51,825 nucleotides of DNA, taken from assembly GCA_026392035.1 (NCBI GenBank), contig JAPLCX010000042.1, forward strand, positions 1 through 51,825, given 5' to 3'. Positions within the stretch are counted from its first letter, which is position 1; the number at the start of each line of letters is the position of its first letter. The DNA is from Candidatus Auribacterota bacterium. Lineage in GTDB: Bacteria; Auribacterota; Tritonobacteria; UBA1439. Below are positions 17,147 through 25,028 of the stretch, in pieces. The notes below the pieces were generated by a model. The model was not told where the DNA came from and ran no database searches. It worked only from the letters and a program-made list of their open reading frames with translations. The position numbers and the translations under genes are program-made.

Positions 17147-18187
17147 ATGATCTACGGAAAAGACAACAGGGAACTGATGGATGCGGTCAGGCGCCACCCC
17201 GATTTCAGGGACTTCGTCGTCCCCATCTCGACACTCAACGAGATCAGGGATGCGAACTTCTTCCTGCGCCGCGACGGCCTCCTTGCGTTCTCAGAGGGAT
17301 ACTGCCATCCCCCCGGCAAACTCATCGGGAATATCATCTATATACCCAGCCCGATGGGGACAAAAAGATTTTTCGGGGTCCCGTACGCGAGCATCATCAA
17401 GCACTATGGCGGAGAAGAGGAGAAGTGGGTCACCTTCAAGGAGCAATTGAAGATTTACCGCGAGATCGATCCCTCGACTCAGACGGGGAAACCGATATTC
17501 GCTGAGAACAAGTGCGTTTTTAACCTCGATGATTTTCTTGGTTACATCCCGCCGCTCCGCTCGCTCGAGATCGTGCGCAGCCGCATGCCGCAGATTGATG
17601 CGACAATCAGAGAAATCGGCGCCCTCCTCGGCATCGACCATGGGAAGATCGGCTGCACGGGCTCGATGTCGTTCGGGAACATCGGGGAGGCACACGACTT
17701 CGATCTCGTCTTCTACGGGGAGGTCGGCTTACTACGGGAGGTTCTCTCGGCGATCTACGAGATCGTCAAGGATCCCGCGAGGCAGGTATTCGAACTGGGG
17801 ATGCTCTGGGCGATCCGATTCTATGACACCGCGGGGAACATGATCTGCCCCTTCTTCTCGTATGACGATCCGTCGGAGATCCCGCTCCCGAAATTCGAGA
17901 TGGAGCTGCACGCAGGCGACATCGAGGCTACCATGACCATCGGCAATGACGACCACACGGGGTTCATGCCGTCTTTTCTCCCCCTCTCTGGAGCGAGTGC
18001 GGGAGGGGAGAGCCTGGGGGAGAATTCCGTGCTCATTATCTACCACGGGGGGAAGAGGGGAGAATACCGCAAGGGCGACCACGTCAGAGCGAGGGGCCAT
18101 CGCGTCCGGGTGAGTACGGCGCGAAGGGAGTTTGACGCCATCCTCGTCACCGACATGGGCAATACGGAGAAGCTGGTTAAGTGTTGA
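17147..18187 (+). CDS. Unrecognised protein with nucleotidyltransferase-like motif (paralog 2)
   Basis: This 346-residue protein is clearly related to its upstream neighbour over the full length. Shared blocks include VVPISTLNEIRDANFFLRRD with SEGYCHPP, LGYIPPLRSLE, the motif GSMSFGNIGEAHDFDLVF (172-189, Asp184 and Asp186), ICPFFSYDD, and IIYHGGKRGEYRKGD. Sequence has diverged well beyond a recent duplication, so the pair has probably been maintained together. The final VKC and stop codon fall within a GTTGAGGG-type repeat. No Shine-Dalgarno is obvious before the ATG. Function is unknown; nucleotide transfer to RNA, protein or a small molecule is possible from the fold alone. Confidence 0.6.
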   Translation: MIYGKDNRELMDAVRRHPDFRDFVVPISTLNEIRDANFFLRRDGLLAFSEGYCHPPGKLIGNIIYIPSPMGTKRFFGVPYASIIKHYGGEEEKWVTFKEQLKIYREIDPSTQTGKPIFAENKCVFNLDDFLGYIPPLRSLEIVRSRMPQIDATIREIGALLGIDHGKIGCTGSMSFGNIGEAHDFDLVFYGEVGLLREVLSAIYEIVKDPARQVFELGMLWAIRFYDTAGNMICPFFSYDDPSEIPLPKFEMELHAGDIEATMTIGNDDHTGFMPSFLPLSGASAGGESLGENSVLIIYHGGKRGEYRKGDHVRARGHRVRVSTARREFDAILVTDMGNTEKLVKC

Positions 18188-18246
18188 GGGTTGAGCGTCT
18201 GAAGTTTTGATGTATTCGCCATTGCGCTCATCCCTCAACCCTCAAC
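18183..18246. repeat. GTTGAGGG inverted repeat upstream of the Lrp gene
   Basis: GTTGAGGGTTGA then GCG at 18183-18197 is mirrored by CGCTCATCCCTCAACCCTCAAC at 18225-18246 with a seven-base insertion in the right arm. It contains the stop codon region of paralog 2. A shorter inverted pair of GTTGAGGG and CCCTCAAC flanks the other side of the same Lrp gene at 18778-18811. Confidence 0.6.
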
Positions 18247-18272
18247 GGTTCTTTAACAGAGGAGATTTCACC

Positions 18273-18761
18273 ATGATCAATGACATACTGGAAATTCTTC
18301 AAAGGGACGCCCGCACCACGCCCGAGGAGATAAGCTCCATGCTGGGGAAGAGCGCCGACTCGGTAAAAAAGGCGATCAAGAAACTGGAGCGCGACGGAGT
18401 CATTCTCAAATATAAGGCCATTGTGAACAGGGAGCTCCTATCCCCGGCCGAGCGCTGCGTCCGTGCGCTCATCGAGGTAAAGATCATGCCGCAGAAGAAC
18501 GTCGGCTTCGATCGGATCGCGGAACGTATCTATCGATTCCCGGAGGTGAAGAGCTGCCTGCTGCTCTCCGGCGGCTACGACCTGCTGCTCACCGTCGAGG
18601 GGAGCGATATCCAGAGCATCAGCAACTTCGTCGCCGAGAAGCTTGCCCCGATGGAGAATGTTCAGGGGACGGTGACGCATTTCCTGTTGAAGAAGTACAA
18701 GGAGGATGGGGATATCCTGTTCGCGAAGCACAGGGAGAAGCGCCTCGCGATTACCTTTTAA
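18273..18761 (+). CDS. Lrp/AsnC-family transcriptional regulator
   Basis: The 162-residue product has the two-part Lrp layout: an N-terminal winged helix-turn-helix (residues about 1-50, with ILEILQRDARTTPEEISSMLG and KKAIKKLERDGVILKYKAIVN) and a C-terminal ligand-binding RAM domain with LIEVKI, ERIYRFPEVKSCLLLSGGYDLLLTVEG. The start at 18273 is supported by GAGGAG eight bases upstream; a longer frame from 18207 runs over the repeat. Such regulators often sense amino acids, and here the next gene is an aminotransferase, so it probably controls amino-acid use. GTTGAGGG inverted repeats flank it on both sides. Confidence 0.83.
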   Translation: MINDILEILQRDARTTPEEISSMLGKSADSVKKAIKKLERDGVILKYKAIVNRELLSPAERCVRALIEVKIMPQKNVGFDRIAERIYRFPEVKSCLLLSGGYDLLLTVEGSDIQSISNFVAEKLAPMENVQGTVTHFLLKKYKEDGDILFAKHREKRLAITF

Positions 18762-18777
18762 TGGTTAAGGGTTGAGT

Positions 18778-18811
18778 GTTGAGGGATAAGTGGCTTCAGC
18801 ATACCCTCAAC
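18778..18811. repeat. GTTGAGGG/CCCTCAAC inverted repeat
   Basis: GTTGAGGG at 18778-18785 pairs with CCCTCAAC at 18804-18811 over an 18-base loop, in the gap between the Lrp and aminotransferase genes. It is related to the larger copy at 18183-18246. Confidence 0.55.
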
Positions 18812-18842
18812 CGTGCATTATGATAGCGTCAAGGAGTTAGGC

Positions 18843-20012
18843 GTGAAGATAAAAATAGCCAGGCGCGTGAGAGAGCTGGCTCCCTCGGGCATCAGGGCGT
18901 TTTTCGACCTCGTGCTCGGGATGGATGATGTCATTTCGCTCGGCGTCGGAGAGCCGGATTTCGACACGCCGTGGCATATCAGGGAAACCGGGATTTACTC
19001 GCTTGAGCGGGGATACACGTCGTACACCTCGAACAAGGGGTTGCGGGAGCTCCGGGTGGCGATCGCTGATTTTCTCAAGTCTCGCCACGGGCTCGAGTAC
19101 GATCCCGACGACGAGATCCTCGTCACCGTGGGGGTGAGCGAGGCGCTGGATCTCTCAATGAGGACCATTCTTGAGAGGAATGATCAGTTCCTTGTCCCCC
19201 AGCCGAGTTTTGTCTGCTACGCGCCGCTGGTGAGCCTGGCGGGGGGAAAGCCCGTCTGCATCGAAGTTTCTGAGAAACAGGGGTTCAAGCTGACCCCGGC
19301 GGTGCTGCGTGAGAATCTCGGGCGATCAGTCCGCGGCGTCATTCTCAACTATCCGTCCAACCCCACCGGCGTGTCTTACAGGGCTCAAGAGCTCGAGGCC
19401 CTGGCGGCCGTCCTCCGCCGCAGTGAGCTGATTGTGTTGAGCGATGAGATATATGACGAACTCACCTACGAGTTCACCCACACGGCTTTTCCCACGCTTC
19501 CCGGGATGAAGGAGAGAACGATCTATCTCAACGGCTTCTCCAAGGCCTATGCCATGACGGGGTGGAGGATCGGCTACGCCGCGGGCCCCAGAGACGTCAT
19601 CGCGGCGATGACAAAAATTCATCAGTACACAATCATGAGCGCGCCCACGACCGGTCAGGTCGCTGCCTGCGAAGCCCTTCGTCGGGGGCAGAAGGACGTT
19701 GAGGAGATGAAGCGGGAGTACGCGAGGAGGAGGAGCCTCGTGTATCGCCGATTGAATGAAATGGGGCTCGCCTGTGTCAAGCCTGACGGGGCATTCTATA
19801 TATTCCCCTGCATCCGATCGACGGGGCTCGACTCGATGGGCTTCTCGCAGCGGCTGCTCAAGCAGGAGAAGGTTGCCGTGGTGCCCGGCACCGCATTCGG
19901 CAGGGTCGGTGAGGGATTTATCAGGATATCATACGCCTCGAGCTACGACAGCCTCAAGGAAGCCCTTGACCGAATTGAGAAATTTATCAGTGGGCTGAAG
20001 GCCTCGCATTGA
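18843..20012 (+). CDS. Class I/II PLP-dependent aminotransferase
   Basis: This 389-residue enzyme has the aspartate aminotransferase-superfamily plan: GVGEPDFDTPWHI, GYTSYTSNKGLRELR, NYPSNPTG, SDEIYDELTYE, the PLP lysine in NGFSKAYAMTGWRIGY and the C-terminal RISYASSYDSLKEALDRI. Substrate could be aspartate, alanine, branched-chain or aromatic amino acids; sequence alone does not tell. I chose the GTG at 18843, which has AAGGAG six bases upstream, over an earlier in-frame GTG at 18813. Its Lrp neighbour and the downstream electron-transfer genes suggest amino-acid fermentation linked to redox balance, which is an inference. Confidence 0.85.
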   Translation: MKIKIARRVRELAPSGIRAFFDLVLGMDDVISLGVGEPDFDTPWHIRETGIYSLERGYTSYTSNKGLRELRVAIADFLKSRHGLEYDPDDEILVTVGVSEALDLSMRTILERNDQFLVPQPSFVCYAPLVSLAGGKPVCIEVSEKQGFKLTPAVLRENLGRSVRGVILNYPSNPTGVSYRAQELEALAAVLRRSELIVLSDEIYDELTYEFTHTAFPTLPGMKERTIYLNGFSKAYAMTGWRIGYAAGPRDVIAAMTKIHQYTIMSAPTTGQVAACEALRRGQKDVEEMKREYARRRSLVYRRLNEMGLACVKPDGAFYIFPCIRSTGLDSMGFSQRLLKQEKVAVVPGTAFGRVGEGFIRISYASSYDSLKEALDRIEKFISGLKASH

Positions 20013-20098
20013 GCGTGGAGGGCAATCGCCTGCTCCCTCAGCCCTCACCAATAGTTCTCGAAGCCTCGTCCAACGTGAGCCCTCAGGGGCCGGCAATA

Positions 20099-21127
20099 GT
20101 GAGCACATACTTCATCTCAGAAAATAGCTGGCAGAAGTTCATTCAGTCGCTGTCCCGGACCGTCTCGGTGTACTATCCCGAAGCGGCGGGCGAGGATTAT
20201 CATCTCGCGCCCGCCTTGCAGGGAGCGCCACCCCCTCTCTTATTCAACCGATACCGCACTGTCCAGCCGCTCAAATCGCTCTTCTTTGAATTCCGTCGCG
20301 GCGTGGGGAGCTATTTCGGTGGGAGTGGCGAGGAGGAGCGCGGAGGAGAGCAGGTGGTTGTGGGGATGAAGGGCTGCGACCTCAAGGCGATGGCGGTGCT
20401 CGATTTCGTGTTTGCGGGTGAGGTGCCCGATCCTTTCTACCTGAGGAACAGGGAACGGACACTCATCATCTCGTCAGACTGCACGGGGTTCAAGAAGGTC
20501 TGCTTTTGCGTCCTGGTGGGAGGGAAGCCGCACCCGGAGGAGGGCTACGATCTCAACTACACGCCCCTCCCGGAGGGCTCCGTCGTTGAGGTCGGCACCC
20601 CGAAGGGGATGGCGCTTGTGGATCGTTTCAAGGACTACTTCGCTCCCGCGACGCAGGAGCAGCTGGAACAGCGCGCGGAGGCGCGTGAGCGCGTGGCGGC
20701 CCTGCTCACAGAGCACCAGAAGGGGTATGGATATCTGTGGGGAGGGGTGACGAGGGAGCTCATGGAGCGGGTGTTCGAATCGCCGGTATGGGAGGAGGAG
20801 GCGGAGCGCTGTGTGGAGTGCGGGGCGTGCAATTTCGTGTGCCCCTCGTGCCATTGCTTTTTTCTCTCGGATCATGGCCGGGAAAATTTCAGGCGGGTGA
20901 GAAATTGGGACGCGTGTCAGTATAAGGGATTTGCGAGGGTCGGTGGCGGCGCCAATCCGAGGCCGGAGCTCTACCAGCGCCTCCGCACCCGCTACGAGAA
21001 GAAATTCTGCTTCTGCCCGGCCGTGATGGGCGTGAACGGGTGTACCGGCTGTGGCCGCTGCGTGGAGGCCTGCATCGGAAAGATCGATATGCGGGAGGTT
21101 CTGAAGAGGCTCAGCGGTTGTAAATAA
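20099..21127 (+). CDS. Sulfhydrogenase beta-like 4Fe-4S protein (HydB/AsrA family)
   Basis: This 342-residue iron-sulfur protein belongs to the HydB/AsrA group, which carries electrons between an FAD/NAD(P)H subunit and a catalytic partner. It has MKGCDLKAMAVLDFVF, then LIISSDCTGFKKVCFC and VEVGTPKGMALVD in the family order. Two 4Fe-4S motifs follow: CVECGACNFVCPSCHC and, near the end, CTGCGRCVEAC. The first 30 codons of the longest frame (from a TTG at 20009) look non-conserved, so I prefer the GTG at 20099 with AGGGG nine bases upstream. It lies before the HydG-like gene, its usual partner, across a repeat at 21131-21288. Confidence 0.75.
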   Translation: MSTYFISENSWQKFIQSLSRTVSVYYPEAAGEDYHLAPALQGAPPPLLFNRYRTVQPLKSLFFEFRRGVGSYFGGSGEEERGGEQVVVGMKGCDLKAMAVLDFVFAGEVPDPFYLRNRERTLIISSDCTGFKKVCFCVLVGGKPHPEEGYDLNYTPLPEGSVVEVGTPKGMALVDRFKDYFAPATQEQLEQRAEARERVAALLTEHQKGYGYLWGGVTRELMERVFESPVWEEEAERCVECGACNFVCPSCHCFFLSDHGRENFRRVRNWDACQYKGFARVGGGANPRPELYQRLRTRYEKKFCFCPAVMGVNGCTGCGRCVEACIGKIDMREVLKRLSGCK

Positions 21128-21130
21128 GTG

Positions 21131-21288
21131 TTCACCACGGAGACACGGAGGGCACGGAGAAAAACAACAAGGTAGTAACCGCGGATTAGGCGGATTGCGC
21201 GGATTTTCTTCGCATTGATCTTTGAACCTTAAACTTTACACTTTCACCTGTAACAGCGCTCCGCGACCTCCGTGTCTCCGTGGTGGAA
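21131..21288. repeat. Composite three-module intergenic repeat, copy A
   Basis: CCACGGAGACACGGAG begins the unit (21131-21161). Next come an AACCGCGGATTAGGCGGATT module (21178 onward) and a CTTTAAACTTTACACTTTC-like module, and an inverted CTCCGTGTCTCCGTGGTG copy closes it (21268-21288). The same module order, reversed, recurs at 29270-29414. It separates the HydB- and HydG-like genes. Confidence 0.65.
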
Positions 21289-21298
21289 AATCAAATCA

Positions 21299-22114
21299 AT
21301 GAAGAACATATATCTTCCCCTCAGGGGCACAATTGAAAAGGTCATCGAAGAGAACTCGACGATCAAGAGTTTCCTCATCGTGCCGGACGAGCTGGTGTCC
21401 TTCTGCGCGGGTCAATTTATCGAGCTCACCGTGCCGGGAATCGGCGAGGGGCCATTCACGCCCTGCTCGTCGCACTATGCGACCGGTACGCTGGAGTTCA
21501 CCGTCATGAAGGTGGGGAAGGTGACCACCGCCCTCCACGGCATGGGGGCCGGTCAATGCGTCGGCCTGAGGGGGCCGTATGGACGCGGTTATCCCCTGGA
21601 GAAATTCGAGGGCAGAGCGATCCTTATCTGCGGCGGCGGCGTCGGCCTCGCGCCCTTGCGGTCGCTCCTCCTCACGCTGCGCCATGACATCGAGCGCTAC
21701 CGTGGGGTGTTGCTGCGCTACGGGGCTCGCACGCCCGCGGATATTATCTACAAGGCCCAGCTCGCGAAGTGGCAGAAGGATGAGAAGTTAGATGTGAAGG
21801 TGACGGTGGACAGGAGCGATGCGGGCTGGACCGGACAGGTGGGTCTCGTGACCACGCTGCTCGAAGACCCGGTCATCGATCCGGAGAATTCGGTTGCGGT
21901 CGTCTGCGGCCCTCCGGTCATGATGAAGTTCACCACCTTCAAGCTCCTCGATGTCGGATTCGCCCCCGGAGATATCTACCTCTCCATGGAGAAGAACATG
22001 AGTTGCGGGTTCGGCAAGTGCGGCCATTGCCGGCTCGGCAGCTACTATGTGTGCAAGGATGGCCCCGTGTTTACCTACGAGCAGGTGAAGGATTTGAGAG
22101 AGGTGTGGGAATAA
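21299..22114 (+). CDS. Sulfhydrogenase gamma-like FAD/NAD(P)-binding subunit (HydG/AsrB family)
   Basis: The 271-residue protein matches the gamma subunit of cytosolic sulfhydrogenases and AsrB. The ferredoxin-reductase fold holds an FAD/NAD core: GGGVGLAPLRSLLLTL for dinucleotide binding and AVVCGPPVMMKFT. The C-terminal CGFGKCGHCRLGSYYVC supplies a 2Fe-2S cluster. In relatives it oxidises NAD(P)H and passes electrons to the beta subunit. The start at 21299 is the second in-frame ATG and has only a weak ribosome site (GGTGGAAAA); the first at 21272 lies within the repeat. No HydA/HydD cytosolic catalytic pair is seen downstream; the next genes encode a membrane hydrogenase. Confidence 0.82.
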   Translation: MKNIYLPLRGTIEKVIEENSTIKSFLIVPDELVSFCAGQFIELTVPGIGEGPFTPCSSHYATGTLEFTVMKVGKVTTALHGMGAGQCVGLRGPYGRGYPLEKFEGRAILICGGGVGLAPLRSLLLTLRHDIERYRGVLLRYGARTPADIIYKAQLAKWQKDEKLDVKVTVDRSDAGWTGQVGLVTTLLEDPVIDPENSVAVVCGPPVMMKFTTFKLLDVGFAPGDIYLSMEKNMSCGFGKCGHCRLGSYYVCKDGPVFTYEQVKDLREVWE

Positions 22115-22220
22115 AGCAGGGAGAAGAGGGAAGGGAGAAGGGGGAAGCGGAAACGTTAAAGACAGTTGCTGCCCCCTACGCCCTGCTCTCTTCACCCTGT
22201 AGTTCCAAGGAGGAACTACA

Positions 22221-22976
22221 ATGACCAAATGCGCCGGTTGCGGAACAGACAACCCGCAGAAGAGTAAGTTCTGCGGCGAATGCGGCATGAAGCTCAAAGA
22301 AACCTCTGCCGAAGTTCACATGGATCGTGGGTACGCCGCCCTCCGACGGGGTGCGGTGGAGCAGGCCATAGAAGAGTATAAGGAAGCGCTCAGGCTCGAC
22401 CCATCTGCCTCGCGTGCCCACAGGGAGCTCGCCTCGATCTACTACCACCGTAACATGCTCAAGGAGGCGCTGGAGGAAAACAAGGAGGCAGTGGCGCTCG
22501 ACCCTGATTTCGGCATCGCGCACTACGAGCTGGGGACGGCGTATTACCGGCTCGGGCGGTTCGATGAGGCGATTGAAGCATACAAGAACGCGGTCAGGGC
22601 GCACCCCTCGCTCTACCTCGCGTACTTCAGGCTCGGCTTGATCTACTATTACCGGGGGCACCCCGACAAGGCGATCGAGATGTACGAGAAGGCGCTTGAA
22701 CTCAATCCCTCTTTCAAGGTCATACACTATCACCTCGCGATCGCATACGCGCGGCGGGGGCTGCTCAAGGAGACGATAGAACAGTTCAAGATCGTGCTCC
22801 AGATGGATCCGAAGATGGCCGCCGCCCACTATCACATCGGCTGCGCCTACTACTACAAGGGCGATCTGGATAAGGCGATGGCGCACTTTGAAAAGTCACT
22901 CGAACTCGATCCTCAGGATGAGCGGTCGGCGCGTAACCTGAGGACACTGAAAGATTTGAGGGGAAAATTCTTTTAA
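22221..22976 (+). CDS. Zinc-ribbon TPR protein
   Basis: This 251-residue protein starts with a zinc-ribbon CAGCGTDNPQKSKFCGECG (Cys 4, 7, 18 and 21). At least five tetratricopeptide repeats of 34 residues follow, each with the pattern x-A-x-x-x-L-G/A-x-x-x-Y, visible as AHRELASIYYHRNMLKEALE and four more. Such proteins act as scaffolds or assembly factors. AAGGAGG lies eight bases before the ATG. It sits between the HydG-like and hydrogenase genes, so it may help assemble that complex; this is inference. The stop codon overlaps the start of an intergenic repeat. Confidence 0.8.
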   Translation: MTKCAGCGTDNPQKSKFCGECGMKLKETSAEVHMDRGYAALRRGAVEQAIEEYKEALRLDPSASRAHRELASIYYHRNMLKEALEENKEAVALDPDFGIAHYELGTAYYRLGRFDEAIEAYKNAVRAHPSLYLAYFRLGLIYYYRGHPDKAIEMYEKALELNPSFKVIHYHLAIAYARRGLLKETIEQFKIVLQMDPKMAAAHYHIGCAYYYKGDLDKAMAHFEKSLELDPQDERSARNLRTLKDLRGKFF

Positions 22977-23036
22977 ATCCCAGGTTATAGAAGCTGACAT
23001 TATTTGGGATTTTGGATTTTGACATTGGGATTTCCG
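22974..23036. repeat. ATCCCAAA-type intergenic repeat
   Basis: AAATCCCA at 22974-22981 is followed by TTTGGGATTTTGGATTTTGACA in inverse sense (23008-23036). It matches the unit found at 6658-6703 in the opposite orientation. It lies between the TPR gene and the ferredoxin gene. Confidence 0.6.
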
Positions 23037-23037
23037 T

Positions 23038-23529
23038 ATGAAGCCTCTGCTCATCAACCTCGACATCTGCAGCGCGTGCCCGCAGTGCGTCATCGAATGC
23101 AGCTACTATTATCATCCGGGAAACAGGGGGATCGACCGGCTGCGGGAGCTCGTGACCTACGCCCTGGTGTGCCGGCGTTGTGAATACGGCACCTGCGTCC
23201 AGGCGTGTCCGGTCGAGGCGCTGGAGAGGGATAGCGCTGGTGTGCTGAGCAGGTATAGCATGCGCTGTATCGGCTGCGGGTCCTGCTCCCATGCATGCCC
23301 CTTCGGGACGATCTATCTCGACCTGCTGCCCTACCAGCTTTCCGGCTGCGACCTCTGCCGCGACAGGGCGCTGCGGTCGCCGCCGCTGTGCGTGCGGACA
23401 TGTCCCTACGGGGCGTTGGGCTACCTGGAGGTTGAAGAGGATAAAGAAAAGGGAGTCTATCTGGTTGACGATGGCATCGCGGTCATTTCACACCACTGGG
23501 CGCGACATGGAAAAACAGTTCAAGGTTGA
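23038..23529 (+). CDS. HycB-like 4Fe-4S electron-transfer protein
   Basis: This 163-residue protein carries four CxxCxxCxxxC-type cysteine clusters, with CSACPQCVIEC, CEYGTCVQACP, CIGCGSCSHACP and the partial CDLCRDRA..CVRTCP. This is the multi-cluster layout of HycB, CooF and similar hydrogenase electron carriers. It begins a run of membrane-hydrogenase genes and probably brings electrons to or from the complex. Its last residues (KTVQG) and stop codon lie in a GTTCAAGGTTGAAAG-type repeat. Confidence 0.83.
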   Translation: MKPLLINLDICSACPQCVIECSYYYHPGNRGIDRLRELVTYALVCRRCEYGTCVQACPVEALERDSAGVLSRYSMRCIGCGSCSHACPFGTIYLDLLPYQLSGCDLCRDRALRSPPLCVRTCPYGALGYLEVEEDKEKGVYLVDDGIAVISHHWARHGKTVQG

Positions 23530-23550
23530 AAGTGTAACGCGTAAAGAATA

Positions 23551-24477
23551 ATGGAAACTTTCCTGATCTACCTTATATTCCCGGGGTTCATCTTTACCGC
23601 GGCACTCGGCATGATGGCGCGCTGGCTGGACAGGAAGGTCACCGCAAGGCTCCAGTGGCGTGTCGGCCCCCCCTGGTATCAGTCATTCGCGGATATCGTC
23701 AAGCTCCTCGGGAAGCAGACAATCGTCCCCCCCGAGTGCCGGAAGCCGGCCTTTCTCCTCGCGCCGGTCCTGGGCCTTGCCGGTATGATTGCTGTCTCCG
23801 GCATGCTCGGTGCGGTCAGCCTGAATCCCGCGCGCGGCTTCGCGGGCGATCTCATCGCGGTGATCTGCATCCTCGCCGTGCCGTCGCTCGCGCTGTTCAT
23901 CGGCGGGCGAGCGTCGGGGAACCCGCTCGCCGAGATTGGCGCGAGCCGGGAGATGAAGCTCATGGCGGCATATGGAATCCCGTTCATCCTCGCGGCGTTC
24001 ACGCCCGCCGCGAAGGCAGGATTGACGGTGGCGCTCGGGGACATTCTCGCGTGCCAGCACGTGCGGGGAGCTCTCCTCTGGAGCCCCTCCGGCATCCTGG
24101 CGTTCATCGTCGGGCTCGTGTGCATGCAGGCCAGGCTGGGATTTGTCCCGTTCGATAGCCCCGAAGCGGAGACGGAAATCGAGGCCGGCCCGCTCACGGA
24201 GTATTCGGGAACCTTGCTCGCGATCTTCACCCTGATGAAAATGATGCTGGTGGTCATCGTGCCGTGGTTTCTGCTCATCCTTTTTGCCGGCGGCGTCCAA
24301 TTTCAGGGGTGGGGGATCGCACGCTCGATGCTGCGGTATCTGCTCATGCTTATCATAGCGATCCTCGTCAAGAATACGAACCCGCGCATCCGTATTGACC
24401 AGGCGCTCAGGTTCTTCCGGGGGCCGGTGACCGTTGCCGCGGCGGCGGGCGTCGTGCTCGCGTTGCTTGGCTACTGA
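23551..24477 (+). CDS. echB: Group 4 hydrogenase membrane subunit (NuoH/EchB family)
   Basis: This 308-residue protein is the quinone-site-type membrane subunit of complex I-related hydrogenases. About eight hydrophobic segments are visible. The family signature DRKVTARLQWRVGPPWYQSFADIVKLLGKQ comes early, and the loop FVPFDSPEAETEIEAGPLTEYSG with the conserved acidic cluster comes midway. In Ech hydrogenases it couples H2 chemistry to ion movement. It is followed by the small, NuoC-like and large subunits. The spacing after the ferredoxin gene is only 21 bases. Confidence 0.86.
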   Translation: METFLIYLIFPGFIFTAALGMMARWLDRKVTARLQWRVGPPWYQSFADIVKLLGKQTIVPPECRKPAFLLAPVLGLAGMIAVSGMLGAVSLNPARGFAGDLIAVICILAVPSLALFIGGRASGNPLAEIGASREMKLMAAYGIPFILAAFTPAAKAGLTVALGDILACQHVRGALLWSPSGILAFIVGLVCMQARLGFVPFDSPEAETEIEAGPLTEYSGTLLAIFTLMKMMLVVIVPWFLLILFAGGVQFQGWGIARSMLRYLLMLIIAILVKNTNPRIRIDQALRFFRGPVTVAAAAGVVLALLGY

Positions 24478-24490
24478 CATGAAACGCATT

Positions 24491-24572
24491 GCACGTGAAG
24501 AGTGAAGCGTGGAACGTGAAGCGTATGATGTCGTATATTCGCTTCACGCTTCACGAACGACGATTCACGTGC
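24491..24572. repeat. Imperfect palindrome between echB and echC
   Basis: Two 33-base arms, 24491-24523 and 24540-24572, share an outer GCACGTGAA and an inner ACGTGAAGCG-like block with mismatches between. It lies in the intercistronic mRNA, before the echC ribosome-binding site, so it could form a stem in the transcript. Confidence 0.6.
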
Positions 24573-24582
24573 ACGAGGTGTT

Positions 24583-25002
24583 ATGAGTCTAAAATCGTGG
24601 GCCTTCAAAAAGTCTCCGTGGGTCTTCCATCTCTCCGCGGGCTCATGCAATAACTGCGACATTGAGATTCTGGACTGCCTCACGCCGCGTTACGATGTGG
24701 AGCGCTTCGGCATTCTCCTCGTCGGGAGCATCCGCCACGCCGACATCCTCCTCGTGACCGGCGCCGTCAACAGGAAGGTCGCGCCCAGGATCCGTGAGCT
24801 CTATGACATGGCCCCAAGGCCGTGCCTCGTGGTTGCGTGTGGAACATGCGCCTGCGGGCAGCACATGTTCAAAGAGAGCTACCATACGATGGAGCCGCTC
24901 GACGCCCGTGTGCCGGTGAGTGTATATGTCCCCGGCTGCCCCCCGAAGCCGGAGGCGCTCATCAGCGGTATTGTGAGAGCGTTGCAACAGTTCAAGGTGT
25001 AA
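24583..25002 (+). CDS. echC: Group 4 hydrogenase small subunit (NuoB/EchC family)
   Basis: The 139-residue protein holds the cluster nearest the active site: GSCNNCDIE (Cys22 and Cys25), CGTCACGQH and the closing VPGCPPKPEALI, which together supply the cysteines of the N2-type 4Fe-4S cluster. Length and motifs match EchC and NuoB. GAGGTG sits a few bases before the ATG. The last residues QFKV and stop codon lie in a GTTCAAGGTGTAAAG repeat. It is followed by a NuoC-like gene with a 26-base gap. Confidence 0.9.
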   Translation: MSLKSWAFKKSPWVFHLSAGSCNNCDIEILDCLTPRYDVERFGILLVGSIRHADILLVTGAVNRKVAPRIRELYDMAPRPCLVVACGTCACGQHMFKESYHTMEPLDARVPVSVYVPGCPPKPEALISGIVRALQQFKV

Positions 25003-25028
25003 AGTCTAAAGTATAAGGTTAAAGAAGT

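Noticed and set aside
18773-18842. Start of the aminotransferase at the GTG 18813
   Set aside because: The GTG at 18843 has an AAGGAG six bases upstream; the earlier one overlaps the repeat.
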